Origin: G965267605 sp965267605
GTDB taxonomy: Bacteria > Bacteroidota > Bacteroidia > Flavobacteriales_E > Vicingaceae
NCBI GenBank assembly: GCA_965267605.1
Contig: OZ254088.1
Coordinates: 2,852,001 to 2,916,000 of the forward strand
Length of the DNA stretch: 64,000 nucleotides
Reading direction: 5' to 3'
The translations under genes and the position numbers were made by a program. This document shows, piece by piece, positions 26,310-34,175 of the stretch (position 1 is its first letter; each line of letters opens with the position of its first letter). The notes under the pieces were generated by a model. The model was not told where the DNA came from. It saw only the letters and a list, made by a program, of their open reading frames with translations, and searched no databases.

Positions 26310-27836
26310 ATGTCTTCAAATCAGCTACAACAGGTTGTTAGCCATGCCAAAGAATATGGCTTCATCTATCCAAGCAGTGAGATCTATGACGGGCTGGGAG
26401 CGGTATATGATTACGGTCCGAATGGCGCTGAACTAAAGAACAACATCAAAGCATACTGGTGGCAATCTATGGTTCAAATGAACCAAAACATCGTTGGTAT
26501 TGATGCTGCCATTTTTATGCATCCAACCACATGGAAAGCTTCTGGCCATGTAGATGCATTTAACGATCCACTCATAGATAATAAGGACAGCAAAAAACGC
26601 TACCGCGCTGATGTGCTTGTAGAAGATCATATGGCCAAGATTGACGCCAAGATCACCAAAGACATTACAAAAGCTCAGAAGAAATTTGGTGACGCATTTG
26701 ACGAACAACAGTTCAGAGAAACCAATCCAAACGTATTAAGAAGACAGCAACAGATTGACGAGATCAGGGGAAGACTTGCCGCTGCTTTGGAAGGTGATGA
26801 CCTCGCTGGGTTGAAGCAATTGATTGAAGATCTTGAAATCGCATGTCCGGATTCGGGCTCCAAGAATTGGACAGATGTTCGGCAGTTCAACCTCATGTTT
26901 GGAACAGAACTGGGTTCGGTTGCTGGAGACGCGGCTACCATCTACCTACGGCCGGAGACAGCACAAGGCATTTTCGTAAACTACCTCAATGTTCAGAAAA
27001 CCAGTCGGCAAAAGATTCCGTTTGGAATTGCGCAGATCGGTAAAGCATTTAGAAATGAAATCGTAGCCAGACAGTTTATTTTTAGAATGCGCGAATTTGA
27101 GCAAATGGAGATGCAATTCTTCGTGAAGCCAGGGACCGAAATGGAATGGTACGAACACTGGAAAGAAACCAGGATCAACTGGCACAAGAAACTCGGTCTT
27201 GGAGATGAGAACTACCGTTTCCACGACCATATCAAGCTTGCCCATTACGCTAACGCGGCCTGCGACATCGAATTCAACTTCCCAATGGGCTTCAAAGAAT
27301 TGGAGGGCATCCATTCAAGAACAGACTTCGATCTGAAACAGCATGAAGAACACAGCGGTAAAAAGCTACAGTATTTCGATCCGGAATTGAACGATAGCTA
27401 CGTACCTTATGTAGTAGAAACATCTATCGGATTGGATAGGATGTTCCTTGCCATATTGAGTAATGCCCTGGAAAATGAAAAACTGGAGGATGGATCTGAA
27501 CGCGTTGTGCTGAAACTTCCTGCTCCGCTTGCTCCAATTCAGGTGGCTGTTCTTCCACTGGTGAAGAAAGATGGACTACCCGAGAAATCAGACGAAATCT
27601 TCAATACACTTCGGAAAGAATTCCGTGTACAGTATGAGGAGAAGGATGCGATTGGAAGAAGGTACAGAAGGCAAGATGCAATCGGTACTCCTTATTGTAT
27701 TGCGGTAGACCATGATTCTCTAGAGGACAATTCCGTAACGATTCGCGACCGAGATACAATGCAACAAGAACGTGTGGCGATAGAGAACATCGCAGACTAC
27801 CTGCGTGAACGCGTAGCCATGACATCCCTGCTATAG
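26310..27836 (+). CDS. glyS: Glycyl-tRNA synthetase (class II, alpha2 type)
   Basis: 508 residues. It charges tRNA-Gly in the cytoplasm. The N-terminus has the eukaryote-like/single-chain signature YGFIYPSSEIYDGLGAVYDYGPNG; class II motif 2 is visible as FRNEIVARQFIFRMREFEQMEMQ and motif 3 as VETSIGLDRMFLAIL. The C-terminal anticodon-binding domain includes LAPIQVAVLPL. Length and domain order fit the homodimeric GlyQS form rather than the split glyQ/glyS enzyme. The stop is 3 bases from the stop of the convergent pth gene. Confidence 0.97.
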   Translation: MSSNQLQQVVSHAKEYGFIYPSSEIYDGLGAVYDYGPNGAELKNNIKAYWWQSMVQMNQNIVGIDAAIFMHPTTWKASGHVDAFNDPLIDNKDSKKRYRADVLVEDHMAKIDAKITKDITKAQKKFGDAFDEQQFRETNPNVLRRQQQIDEIRGRLAAALEGDDLAGLKQLIEDLEIACPDSGSKNWTDVRQFNLMFGTELGSVAGDAATIYLRPETAQGIFVNYLNVQKTSRQKIPFGIAQIGKAFRNEIVARQFIFRMREFEQMEMQFFVKPGTEMEWYEHWKETRINWHKKLGLGDENYRFHDHIKLAHYANAACDIEFNFPMGFKELEGIHSRTDFDLKQHEEHSGKKLQYFDPELNDSYVPYVVETSIGLDRMFLAILSNALENEKLEDGSERVVLKLPAPLAPIQVAVLPLVKKDGLPEKSDEIFNTLRKEFRVQYEEKDAIGRRYRRQDAIGTPYCIAVDHDSLEDNSVTIRDRDTMQQERVAIENIADYLRERVAMTSLL

Positions 27837-27839
27837 GTT

Positions 27840-28403
27840 CTACTTATTGTTGTATTGATTCATCGTATGCGTGAGGCCAATGGCCGCAAACGATCGTACC
27901 GCATCTGCTGCGGCTTTAACTCTTTCGGTTAGTGTAGCATTCTCTTCATCGGTCCAACTACCCAGCACAAATTCTACCTGCTTCCCTCTTGGAAATTCGT
28001 TTCCAATTCCAAACCTAAGTCTGGCATATTTAGTAGACCCTAACGTTTCCTGAATATGTTTGAGGCCGTTGTGTCCTCCATCACTTCCCTTGCCACGCAA
28101 TCTTATCTGGCCGAACGGCAAAGAGACATCGTCTGTAACCACAAGCAGATTCTCAACCGGAATCTTCTCCGCTGTCATCCAATGTTGAATGGCTTTGCCA
28201 CTCAGGTTCATGAAAGTTGTTGGTTTGATCAGGATCAATGTCCTGCCCCTGTGCTTGACGGTGGCAACATTTGCCTGCCGATCAAGGGTAAAAGAAGCAT
28301 CAGAGGAACCCGCAAGTTCCTCCAATACTTTAAATCCAATATTGTGTCTGGTGTTTTCGTATTCAGGACCAATGTTTCCCAGTCCTGCGATGAGATACTT
28401 CAT
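27840..28403 (-). CDS. pth: Peptidyl-tRNA hydrolase
   Basis: 187 residues. It recycles peptidyl-tRNA dropped from stalled ribosomes. Catalytic residues are visible: Asn10 (GLGN), His20 (TRHNIGF), the KPTTFMNLSG motif with its asparagine, and VVTDDVSLPFG with the aspartate. GSDGGHNGLKHI is the substrate-binding loop. Nine bases separate it from rplY, and prs lies just above, the classic prs-rplY-pth order seen in many bacteria. Confidence 0.97.
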   Translation of the reverse strand: MKYLIAGLGNIGPEYENTRHNIGFKVLEELAGSSDASFTLDRQANVATVKHRGRTLILIKPTTFMNLSGKAIQHWMTAEKIPVENLLVVTDDVSLPFGQIRLRGKGSDGGHNGLKHIQETLGSTKYARLRFGIGNEFPRGKQVEFVLGSWTDEENATLTERVKAAADAVRSFAAIGLTHTMNQYNNK

Positions 28404-28412
28404 GGTGTTGGC

Positions 28413-29147
28413 TTATTCGCCACCTTCACCACCGCCATCGTCAGCTTTGGCTTCGTCTCCTCCACCATCACCGCCTTCGGCTTTGGCTTCACCTCCACCG
28501 TCACCGTCTGCTTTCTCAGCCTGAGCTTTTTCGTAAGCCTCACGCTCTTCATCAGACATAGACTCCAGATCCACTTCTTCGTCTTCCTCCTCATCCAGGA
28601 CAACCACTCTGGCTGTTTTCACAGCAACTACTACTGCGTTTGGTGCTTCTAAAATCTGCAGACCAGCAAGATTCAAATCGCCAACCTTCACAGAATCACC
28701 AATCTTCAATCTTGTGATGTCAATTTCAACGTGATCAACAAGTGCCGATGGAAGACCTTGTACTCGAAGGTATCTCATTACGTGACGAAGTTTACCGCCA
28801 TTAAGAACACCTCTCGATTGTCCCGTCAGTCTAACTGGAATAGAAAATTTCACTTCTCTATCATCAGCAACCTCGATAAAGTCAACATGAGAAACACGAT
28901 CAGATACAGGGTGAAACTGTACATCTCGAATTAAACTTTTGATTTTGTTTCCATCGATATCCAAATCAATGAAAAACACTTCGTGCGTGTTGATCAACTT
29001 TGTGAATGCAACTTCATTCACTTCTATATTGTGGTTCTCAGCGCCACCGTATAAAGCTGCTGGAACTTTTCCTTCTCTTCTTGAAGCTCTTGCTTCCTTG
29101 CTTCCAATGTTCACGCGCTTTGAAGCACTTAATTCAACTGTTTTCAT
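28413..29147 (-). CDS. rplY: Ribosomal protein bL25 (Ctc form) with acidic glycine-rich tail
   Basis: 244 residues from the ATG at 29147 (a GTG one codon earlier is also possible). The L25 beta-barrel domain (about 1-95) binds 5S rRNA, and the TL5/Ctc C-domain (about 96-185) follows. The last ~60 residues are a low-complexity tail of Gly, Glu, Asp, Lys and Ala (for example GDGGGEAKAEGG), absent in the E. coli protein. Such tails occur in some Bacteroidota bL25. Middle gene of the prs-rplY-pth operon. Confidence 0.95.
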   Translation of the reverse strand: MKTVELSASKRVNIGSKEARASRREGKVPAALYGGAENHNIEVNEVAFTKLINTHEVFFIDLDIDGNKIKSLIRDVQFHPVSDRVSHVDFIEVADDREVKFSIPVRLTGQSRGVLNGGKLRHVMRYLRVQGLPSALVDHVEIDITRLKIGDSVKVGDLNLAGLQILEAPNAVVVAVKTARVVVLDEEEDEEVDLESMSDEEREAYEKAQAEKADGDGGGEAKAEGGDGGGDEAKADDGGGEGGE

Positions 29148-29158
29148 CACTTGTGATT

Positions 29159-30091
29159 TTACACTATAAAGTTTGAACTGATTGACTCATGAGATCTTAG
29201 CTTGGTAATCACATCTCCAAAGAGATCCGCCACGGTCAACACTTTTATCTTCCCTGTTTGCTGAGTTAGCGGAATGGTATCCGTTACAATCAACTCAGTC
29301 AACGCAGAATTTTCAATTCTTTCATATGCCTTACCGGAAAGGATGGGGTGCGTACAAACCGCTCTTACGGATGTGGCTCCTTTTTCCATCATTAGATCCG
29401 CTGCCTTGGTAAGGGTACCCGCGGTGTCGCACATATCGTCAACAAGAATTACATCCTTGCCTTGTACCTCACCGATCAGGAACATGCTTTCAATTTCGTT
29501 GGCAGCCTTCCTTTGCTTGTAACAAACCACTACTTCACAACCAAGATGCTTGGCATAAGCGTTGGCACGTTTCGTTCCGCCCATGTCCGGACTGGCCATC
29601 ATCAGATTGCTCAATCCCAAGCTCTTGATGTAAGGAATGAAAATGGTAGACGCATATACGTGGTCTACCGGGAACTCAAAGAAACCCTGGATCTGATCTG
29701 CGTGCAGATCCATGGTCATAATTCTGTTCGCTCCTGCAGCAGTGATCAGATTAGCCACCATCTTGGCCCCAATCGGAACCCTTGGCTTATCCTTTCTGTC
29801 TTGTCTTGCAAAACCAAAATAAGGTACTACAACAATGATCTTTCTGGCCGAAGCTCTCTTGGCAGCATCCACCATCAACAGCAACTCGAAAAGATTCTCT
29901 ACCGGTGGATTGGTGGACTGGATAATGAACACATCCTGTCCGCGCACAGTCTCCTCAAATGACGGCTGAAATTCTCCGTCACTGAATTCATGGATAATAA
30001 CATTACCCAGCCCAGCTCCACAAGTGGCAGCGATCTGGGTTGCCAGATCTTGCGATGCACGTCCTGCGAAAAACTTTGCCTGCACTTCCAT
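29159..30091 (-). CDS. prs: Ribose-phosphate pyrophosphokinase
   Basis: 310 residues. It makes PRPP from ribose-5-phosphate and ATP for purine, pyrimidine, His, Trp and NAD synthesis. Landmarks: the flexible-loop region RQDRKDKPRVPIGAK, the MDLHADQIQGFF segment with the ATP-binding histidine, and the PRPP loop DVILVDDMCDTAGTL. First gene of the prs-rplY-pth operon, with a nearly ideal promoter upstream. Confidence 0.97.
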   Translation of the reverse strand: MEVQAKFFAGRASQDLATQIAATCGAGLGNVIIHEFSDGEFQPSFEETVRGQDVFIIQSTNPPVENLFELLLMVDAAKRASARKIIVVVPYFGFARQDRKDKPRVPIGAKMVANLITAAGANRIMTMDLHADQIQGFFEFPVDHVYASTIFIPYIKSLGLSNLMMASPDMGGTKRANAYAKHLGCEVVVCYKQRKAANEIESMFLIGEVQGKDVILVDDMCDTAGTLTKAADLMMEKGATSVRAVCTHPILSGKAYERIENSALTELIVTDTIPLTQQTGKIKVLTVADLFGDVITKLRSHESISSNFIV

Positions 30092-30112
30092 TCAGCCTAA
30101 TTTTAAGGGTCG

Positions 30113-30144
30113 CAAATGTATTAATTAATTCATTCTCACCCAAA
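30113..30144 (-). promoter_or_regulatory. Promoter of the prs-rplY-pth operon
   Basis: On the minus strand: -33 TTTG (30144-30141), a 20-base spacer, then -7 TACATTTG (30120-30113). Both elements are perfect and the spacing is right. The leader to the prs ATG is about 16-17 bases. This is the best promoter in the window. Confidence 0.75.
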
Positions 30145-30207
30145 TAATTAAATCCTTTCAATCCCTTGATTTCAGGGGAAAGTCTTTATAAAATGAAAGA
30201 ATTTAAA

Positions 30208-30215
30208 TACTTTCG
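30208..30215 (+). promoter_or_regulatory. Possible -7 element of the tRNA-Leu gene
   Basis: TACTTTCG, one mismatch to TAnnTTTG, 27 bases before the tRNA. The -33 side shows only TTTA at 19 bases spacing. Confidence 0.3.
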
Positions 30216-30242
30216 CCATCCCTGTGTTTGAGAGGAATGAAT

Positions 30243-30324
30243 GCCGAAGTGGCGGAATTGGTAGACGCGCACGACTCAAACTCGTGTTCCTTCGGGAGTG
30301 AGGGTTCGATTCCCTCCTTCGGTA
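30243..30324 (+). tRNA. tRNA-Leu(CAA)
   Basis: 82 bases, with the long variable arm of class II tRNAs. The acceptor arms GCCGAAG and CTTCGGT pair (G1-U72 wobble), with discriminator A at 30324. The anticodon stem CACGA/TCGTG holds loop CTCAAAC with anticodon CAA at 30277-30279, reading UUG. The T-arm AGGGTTCGATTCCCT is canonical. No CCA is encoded. A terminator hairpin starts 8 bases downstream. Confidence 0.97.
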
Positions 30325-30331
30325 CTAAACT

Positions 30332-30354
30332 AAGCTCCACATGGGGCTTTTTTT
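30332..30354 (+). terminator. Intrinsic terminator between tRNA-Leu and the deaminase gene
   Basis: AAGCTCC (30332-30338) pairs with GGGGCTT (30343-30349) around ACAT, followed by an unbroken T-run ending at 30354. The ATG of the next gene begins at 30355, so no promoter can fit between terminator and gene. Confidence 0.8.
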
Positions 30355-30792
30355 ATGAAAAAGCTTTACAGCCAGGAGAAACAAAAGCAATACGACATTG
30401 CTTATCTGCGAATGGCACGGGAATGGGCCAACCTCTCCTATTGTGATCGCAAACAAGTTGGAGCACTGATTGTTAAAGACAATATGATCATCTCTGACGG
30501 CTACAATGGAACACCTTCCGGTTTTCCGAATGTTTGCGAGAATGACGATGGCGAAACACATTGGTATGTGCTTCATGCTGAGGCCAATGCAATTCTTAAA
30601 GTAGCCCGGTCAACGCAAAGTGCTGAAGGGGCAACACTGTATATTACACTGTCGCCTTGCAGAGATTGCTCAAAATTAATTGTGCAGGCCGGTATCCAAA
30701 GAGTGGTATTTCATACGTTATATAAAGATGATAGTGGGGTATTGTTTCTCCAGGAAGCTGGCATAGAAACGGTACACTACCCAGAACTATAG
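30355..30792 (+). CDS. dCMP deaminase family protein
   Basis: 145 residues. Zinc-dependent cytidine/deoxycytidylate deaminase fold: His74 and Glu76 (HAEANAI), and Cys102 and Cys105 (SPCRDC). The AREWANLSYCDRKQVGALIV and SDGYNGTPSGF segments are typical of dCMP deaminase / ComE-B-like proteins. It would make dUMP for thymidylate synthesis. Two extra cysteines (Cys30, Cys61) could bind a second metal, as in some dCMP deaminases. It begins immediately after the tRNA terminator's T-run and ends in a one-base overlap with the protease gene's GTG. Confidence 0.9.
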   Translation: MKKLYSQEKQKQYDIAYLRMAREWANLSYCDRKQVGALIVKDNMIISDGYNGTPSGFPNVCENDDGETHWYVLHAEANAILKVARSTQSAEGATLYITLSPCRDCSKLIVQAGIQRVVFHTLYKDDSGVLFLQEAGIETVHYPEL

Positions 30793-32405
30793 TGGAAAGG
30801 TCCAAGGTATACTACATGCTTCCCTTGCTGCTGGCAATTGCGCTGGTGGTAGGTTATTTCATGGGGAAAGTGTTAATGCCTGAATCACAAGCGATCATCT
30901 TTAATAACGACACGCGAAAGAGTGTGAGCAAGATCAATGAGGTGATCAACTTCATCAAGGAAGCTTATGTAGATACCATCAATTCCACACAGCTTTCCGA
31001 AGGTACGATCAACTCCATGTTGCAGAGCCTTGATCCGCATAGTTACTATATCCCGGCTTCTGAATTTGACGCTGTAACAGAACCTCTCGAAGGTAATTTC
31101 GAAGGCATCGGTATTGAATTCAGACTCATCAGTGATACTGTGGTTGTTGTAAACACTGTTGCGGGAGGTCCATCAGAAGAGGTTGGCATTCTTGCCGGTG
31201 ATCGGATCATCTGGGTAGATACCTCCAAGATTGCCGGACAGGGCGTTGGCAACAGGGACGTGATTGGCAGATTGAAAGGCCCGCGAAATACCAAGGTAAA
31301 GGTAAAGGTCTATAGAAAGGGAGCGAGCGACAAGCTATTGAAATTCACCATCACAAGGAACAGGATTCCGATCTATAGCATCAATGTCTCATACATGATC
31401 GACACGAAGGTGGGGTATATCAAGATCAATCGGTTTGCAAGAACCACGTATACGGAGTTCATGGAAGCGGCAAACAAGCTTCGGGATCAAGGAATGGAAA
31501 AATTGATCGTTGATCTGAGAGGAAACGGGGGTGGTTATCTTCAAGCTGCTACAGACATCGCAGATGAATTTCTGGAATCCGGAAAATTGATCGTGTATAC
31601 GCAAGGCAAGAGCAGACCAAGGCAGGCCTTCTACGCATCCTCCGGTGCAACACTGCTCAACATTCCTCTGGTTGTGATGATCAACGAGAATTCCGCGTCT
31701 GCGAGTGAGATCCTGGCAGGTGCCATTCAAGACAATGACCGAGGTAACATCGTTGGACGCAGGTCTTTTGGTAAGGGGTTGGTCCAAGAACAGATGAGCT
31801 GGCCAGACGGCTCAGCTATTAGATTGACGGTAGCACGCTATTATACGCCAACGGGCAGGTGTATCCAAAAACCGTATGGCAAAGACCTCGATAGTTACCA
31901 TGAAGAGGCATATAAAAGACTTACCAGCGGAGAGCTCACAAGCGCAGACAGCATACAATTTCCAGACTCCTTGAAGTACGTTACACCTAAAGGAAAAGTA
32001 GTGTACGGTGGTGGTGGCATCATGCCAGACCGATTCGTAGCGATTGACACGTCTGGTTCGTCTTATCTAAATGCTATTCTGTTTAATGGGATCTTCCAAC
32101 AGTTTGCTTTCGATTATGTGGACAAGCATAAAACTGAAAGCAAGTTGTTCCAGAATGAGAAGGCGTTCGACAAGAACTTCGTTGTAAATCAACTGCTGCT
32201 TAGTTCCTTCTTCAACTATGCTGAAGAAAAGGGTGTTCCTTATGATCCGGTTGGATTCAACGCAGCGGAGAAGTACTTCCTTTACAGAATCAAGGCGGGC
32301 ATCGCCAGGTACCTGTACGGGGAAAACAGTTATTTCAGGATCATGAACCAGAGAGACAACACGGTTAGTGCTGCTGTGGATGAGGTTCAGAAGATTCAAC
32401 CTTAA
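30792..32405 (+). CDS. S41 carboxy-terminal processing protease (CtpA-like)
   Basis: 537 residues from a GTG overlapping the previous stop by one base. An N-terminal signal anchor (about 7-28), a cap helix region, a PDZ domain (about 90-170, GIGIEFRLISD then VVNTVAGGPSEEVGI), then the S41 catalytic core: the serine lies in ENSASASEILAGA and the lysine in GRRSFGKGLVQ. A C-terminal helical extension (about 420-537) follows. It degrades or trims proteins in the periplasm. The last 41 bases overlap the end of aspS on the other strand. Confidence 0.95.
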   Translation: MERSKVYYMLPLLLAIALVVGYFMGKVLMPESQAIIFNNDTRKSVSKINEVINFIKEAYVDTINSTQLSEGTINSMLQSLDPHSYYIPASEFDAVTEPLEGNFEGIGIEFRLISDTVVVVNTVAGGPSEEVGILAGDRIIWVDTSKIAGQGVGNRDVIGRLKGPRNTKVKVKVYRKGASDKLLKFTITRNRIPIYSINVSYMIDTKVGYIKINRFARTTYTEFMEAANKLRDQGMEKLIVDLRGNGGGYLQAATDIADEFLESGKLIVYTQGKSRPRQAFYASSGATLLNIPLVVMINENSASASEILAGAIQDNDRGNIVGRRSFGKGLVQEQMSWPDGSAIRLTVARYYTPTGRCIQKPYGKDLDSYHEEAYKRLTSGELTSADSIQFPDSLKYVTPKGKVVYGGGGIMPDRFVAIDTSGSSYLNAILFNGIFQQFAFDYVDKHKTESKLFQNEKAFDKNFVVNQLLLSSFFNYAEEKGVPYDPVGFNAAEKYFLYRIKAGIARYLYGENSYFRIMNQRDNTVSAAVDEVQKIQP

Positions 32406-34134
32406 GGTGTAGTTCCTTTAGCTGCTCTTCATCAATCAGAGAAGGCGCATCGATCATCAGGTCTTTACCCTGGTTGTTCTTAGGGAACGCGATCACTTCC
32501 CGGATGCTTGATACTCCACCAAACATTGCGCAGATTCTGTCGAACCCAAAGGCGATACCACCATGTGGTGGTGCACCATATTCAAACGCGCTCATCAAGA
32601 ATCCAAACTGTTCGTTTGCCTCTTCTTCAGTGAACCCCAGCACTTTGAACATCTTCTGCTGCAAATCCCGATCGTGAATCCTTATTGATCCGCCACCAAT
32701 CTCAACACCGTTGATCACCATGTCGTAGGCGTTGGCATTGACCTTACCTGGCTCATTGTCAAGCATAGCTACCTGCTCGGGCTTTGGCGAGGTAAATGGA
32801 TGGTGCATGGCAAAATACCGCTCATTGGTTTCATCCCATTCCAACAACGGGAAATCTACAACCCAAAGTGGAGCGTATACCTTATCATCTAGCATCCCTT
32901 GTTGTTTCGCTACCTCCAGCCTAAGGGAACCCAGTTGTTCATGCGTTACACCAGCTTTACCTGAAAGGATGAAGACTACATCACCTTGTTCTGCTCCTGC
33001 GAGTTTGGCAATTTCCGCCTGCTGTTCCTGCGAGAAAAACTTATCTACACTCGATTTAAATGTTCCGTCTTCATTCCACTTGATATACACAAGTCCTTTC
33101 GCACCGATCTGTGGTTGTTTCACAAAATCCGTGTATGCATCTAATTGCTTTCTGCTAAAAGTCGCACCCGCTTTCACACAAATGCCAATGACAGCCTCCG
33201 CTGAATCGAACACATTAAAACCTTTGCCCTGCGCCTCTGTACTGACATCTTGGATCAACATTTCAAATCGCGTATCCGGCTTATCACTACCATATTTGGC
33301 GATGGCCTCGCTATACAGCATATGCGGAAAATCCGGCAGGTCAACATTTTTTACTGACTTAAACAGGTGCTTCATCAAACCTTCAAACAGGTTCAGCACA
33401 TCCGCCTGCTCAACAAAAGCCATCTCACAATCGATCTGTGTAAACTCGGGTTGACGATCGGCTCTAAAGTCTTCATCCCTAAAGCATTTCACAATTTGGA
33501 AATACCTTTCCAGTCCACCTACCATCAATAGTTGTTTGAAGGTTTGCGGGCTTTGCGGTAGTGCATAGAAACTTCCGGCACTCATTCTGCTCGGCACTAC
33601 AAAGTCACGCGCACCTTCTGGTGTTGACTTTATAAGGTAAGGTGTTTCCACCTCCAGAAAGCCCTGACTTACGAGGTACGATCTGGTTTCATGCGCCAGC
33701 TGCGACCTAAGCATTAGAAGTTCCTTCACCGGTTCTCTTCTAATGTCCAGGTATCTGTACTGCATGCGCTGCTCCTCCCCTCCATCTGTTTCAATTTCGA
33801 TGGTAAACGGTGGTGTCTTAGACTCATTTAAGATGTTGAGTTGTGCTACATCTATCTCTATATCTCCTGTTGGCAAATCAGGATTCTTGTTCTCCCTTTC
33901 AATGACCTGTCCCTCAATCTGAACAACGTATTCACGCCCCATACCCTGAGCAAGAGAGCACAGCTCTGCATTCTTCTCCATGTTGAACGCCAGCTGAGTA
34001 ATACCATCACGATCGCGCAGGTCAATGAACACCATTCCACCAAATTCACGCACACGCTGTACCCAACCGGCAAGTGTTACCTGGGTGCCCTTGTGCTCCA
34101 TTCGAAGTTCTCCGCAACTATGTGATCTGTACAT
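32365..34134 (-). CDS. aspS: Aspartyl-tRNA synthetase
   Basis: 589 residues, bacterial type. An N-terminal OB-fold anticodon domain (VTLAGWVQRVREFGGMVFIDLRDRDG) is followed by the class II core: SPQTFKQLLMV, motif 2 FRDEDFRADRQPEFTQID, the bacterial insert domain in the middle, and motif 3 GGIAFGFDRICAMFGG. It charges tRNA-Asp; the discriminating versus non-discriminating form cannot be decided here, although an asnS is present in this window. A -7-like TATTTTCG (one mismatch) lies 17 bases before the ATG. The 3' end overlaps the convergent protease gene by 41 bases. Confidence 0.97.
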   Translation of the reverse strand: MYRSHSCGELRMEHKGTQVTLAGWVQRVREFGGMVFIDLRDRDGITQLAFNMEKNAELCSLAQGMGREYVVQIEGQVIERENKNPDLPTGDIEIDVAQLNILNESKTPPFTIEIETDGGEEQRMQYRYLDIRREPVKELLMLRSQLAHETRSYLVSQGFLEVETPYLIKSTPEGARDFVVPSRMSAGSFYALPQSPQTFKQLLMVGGLERYFQIVKCFRDEDFRADRQPEFTQIDCEMAFVEQADVLNLFEGLMKHLFKSVKNVDLPDFPHMLYSEAIAKYGSDKPDTRFEMLIQDVSTEAQGKGFNVFDSAEAVIGICVKAGATFSRKQLDAYTDFVKQPQIGAKGLVYIKWNEDGTFKSSVDKFFSQEQQAEIAKLAGAEQGDVVFILSGKAGVTHEQLGSLRLEVAKQQGMLDDKVYAPLWVVDFPLLEWDETNERYFAMHHPFTSPKPEQVAMLDNEPGKVNANAYDMVINGVEIGGGSIRIHDRDLQQKMFKVLGFTEEEANEQFGFLMSAFEYGAPPHGGIAFGFDRICAMFGGVSSIREVIAFPKNNQGKDLMIDAPSLIDEEQLKELHLKVESSEPHPQQH

Positions 34135-34175
34135 GACTCGTAATTAGGCTTCGAAAATAGAGATTTAGATTATGG

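Noticed and set aside
30228..30446. A 72-codon open frame on the plus strand across the tRNA-Leu gene
   Set aside because: It runs through the tRNA and the terminator and has no protein-like character; the tRNA explains the sequence.
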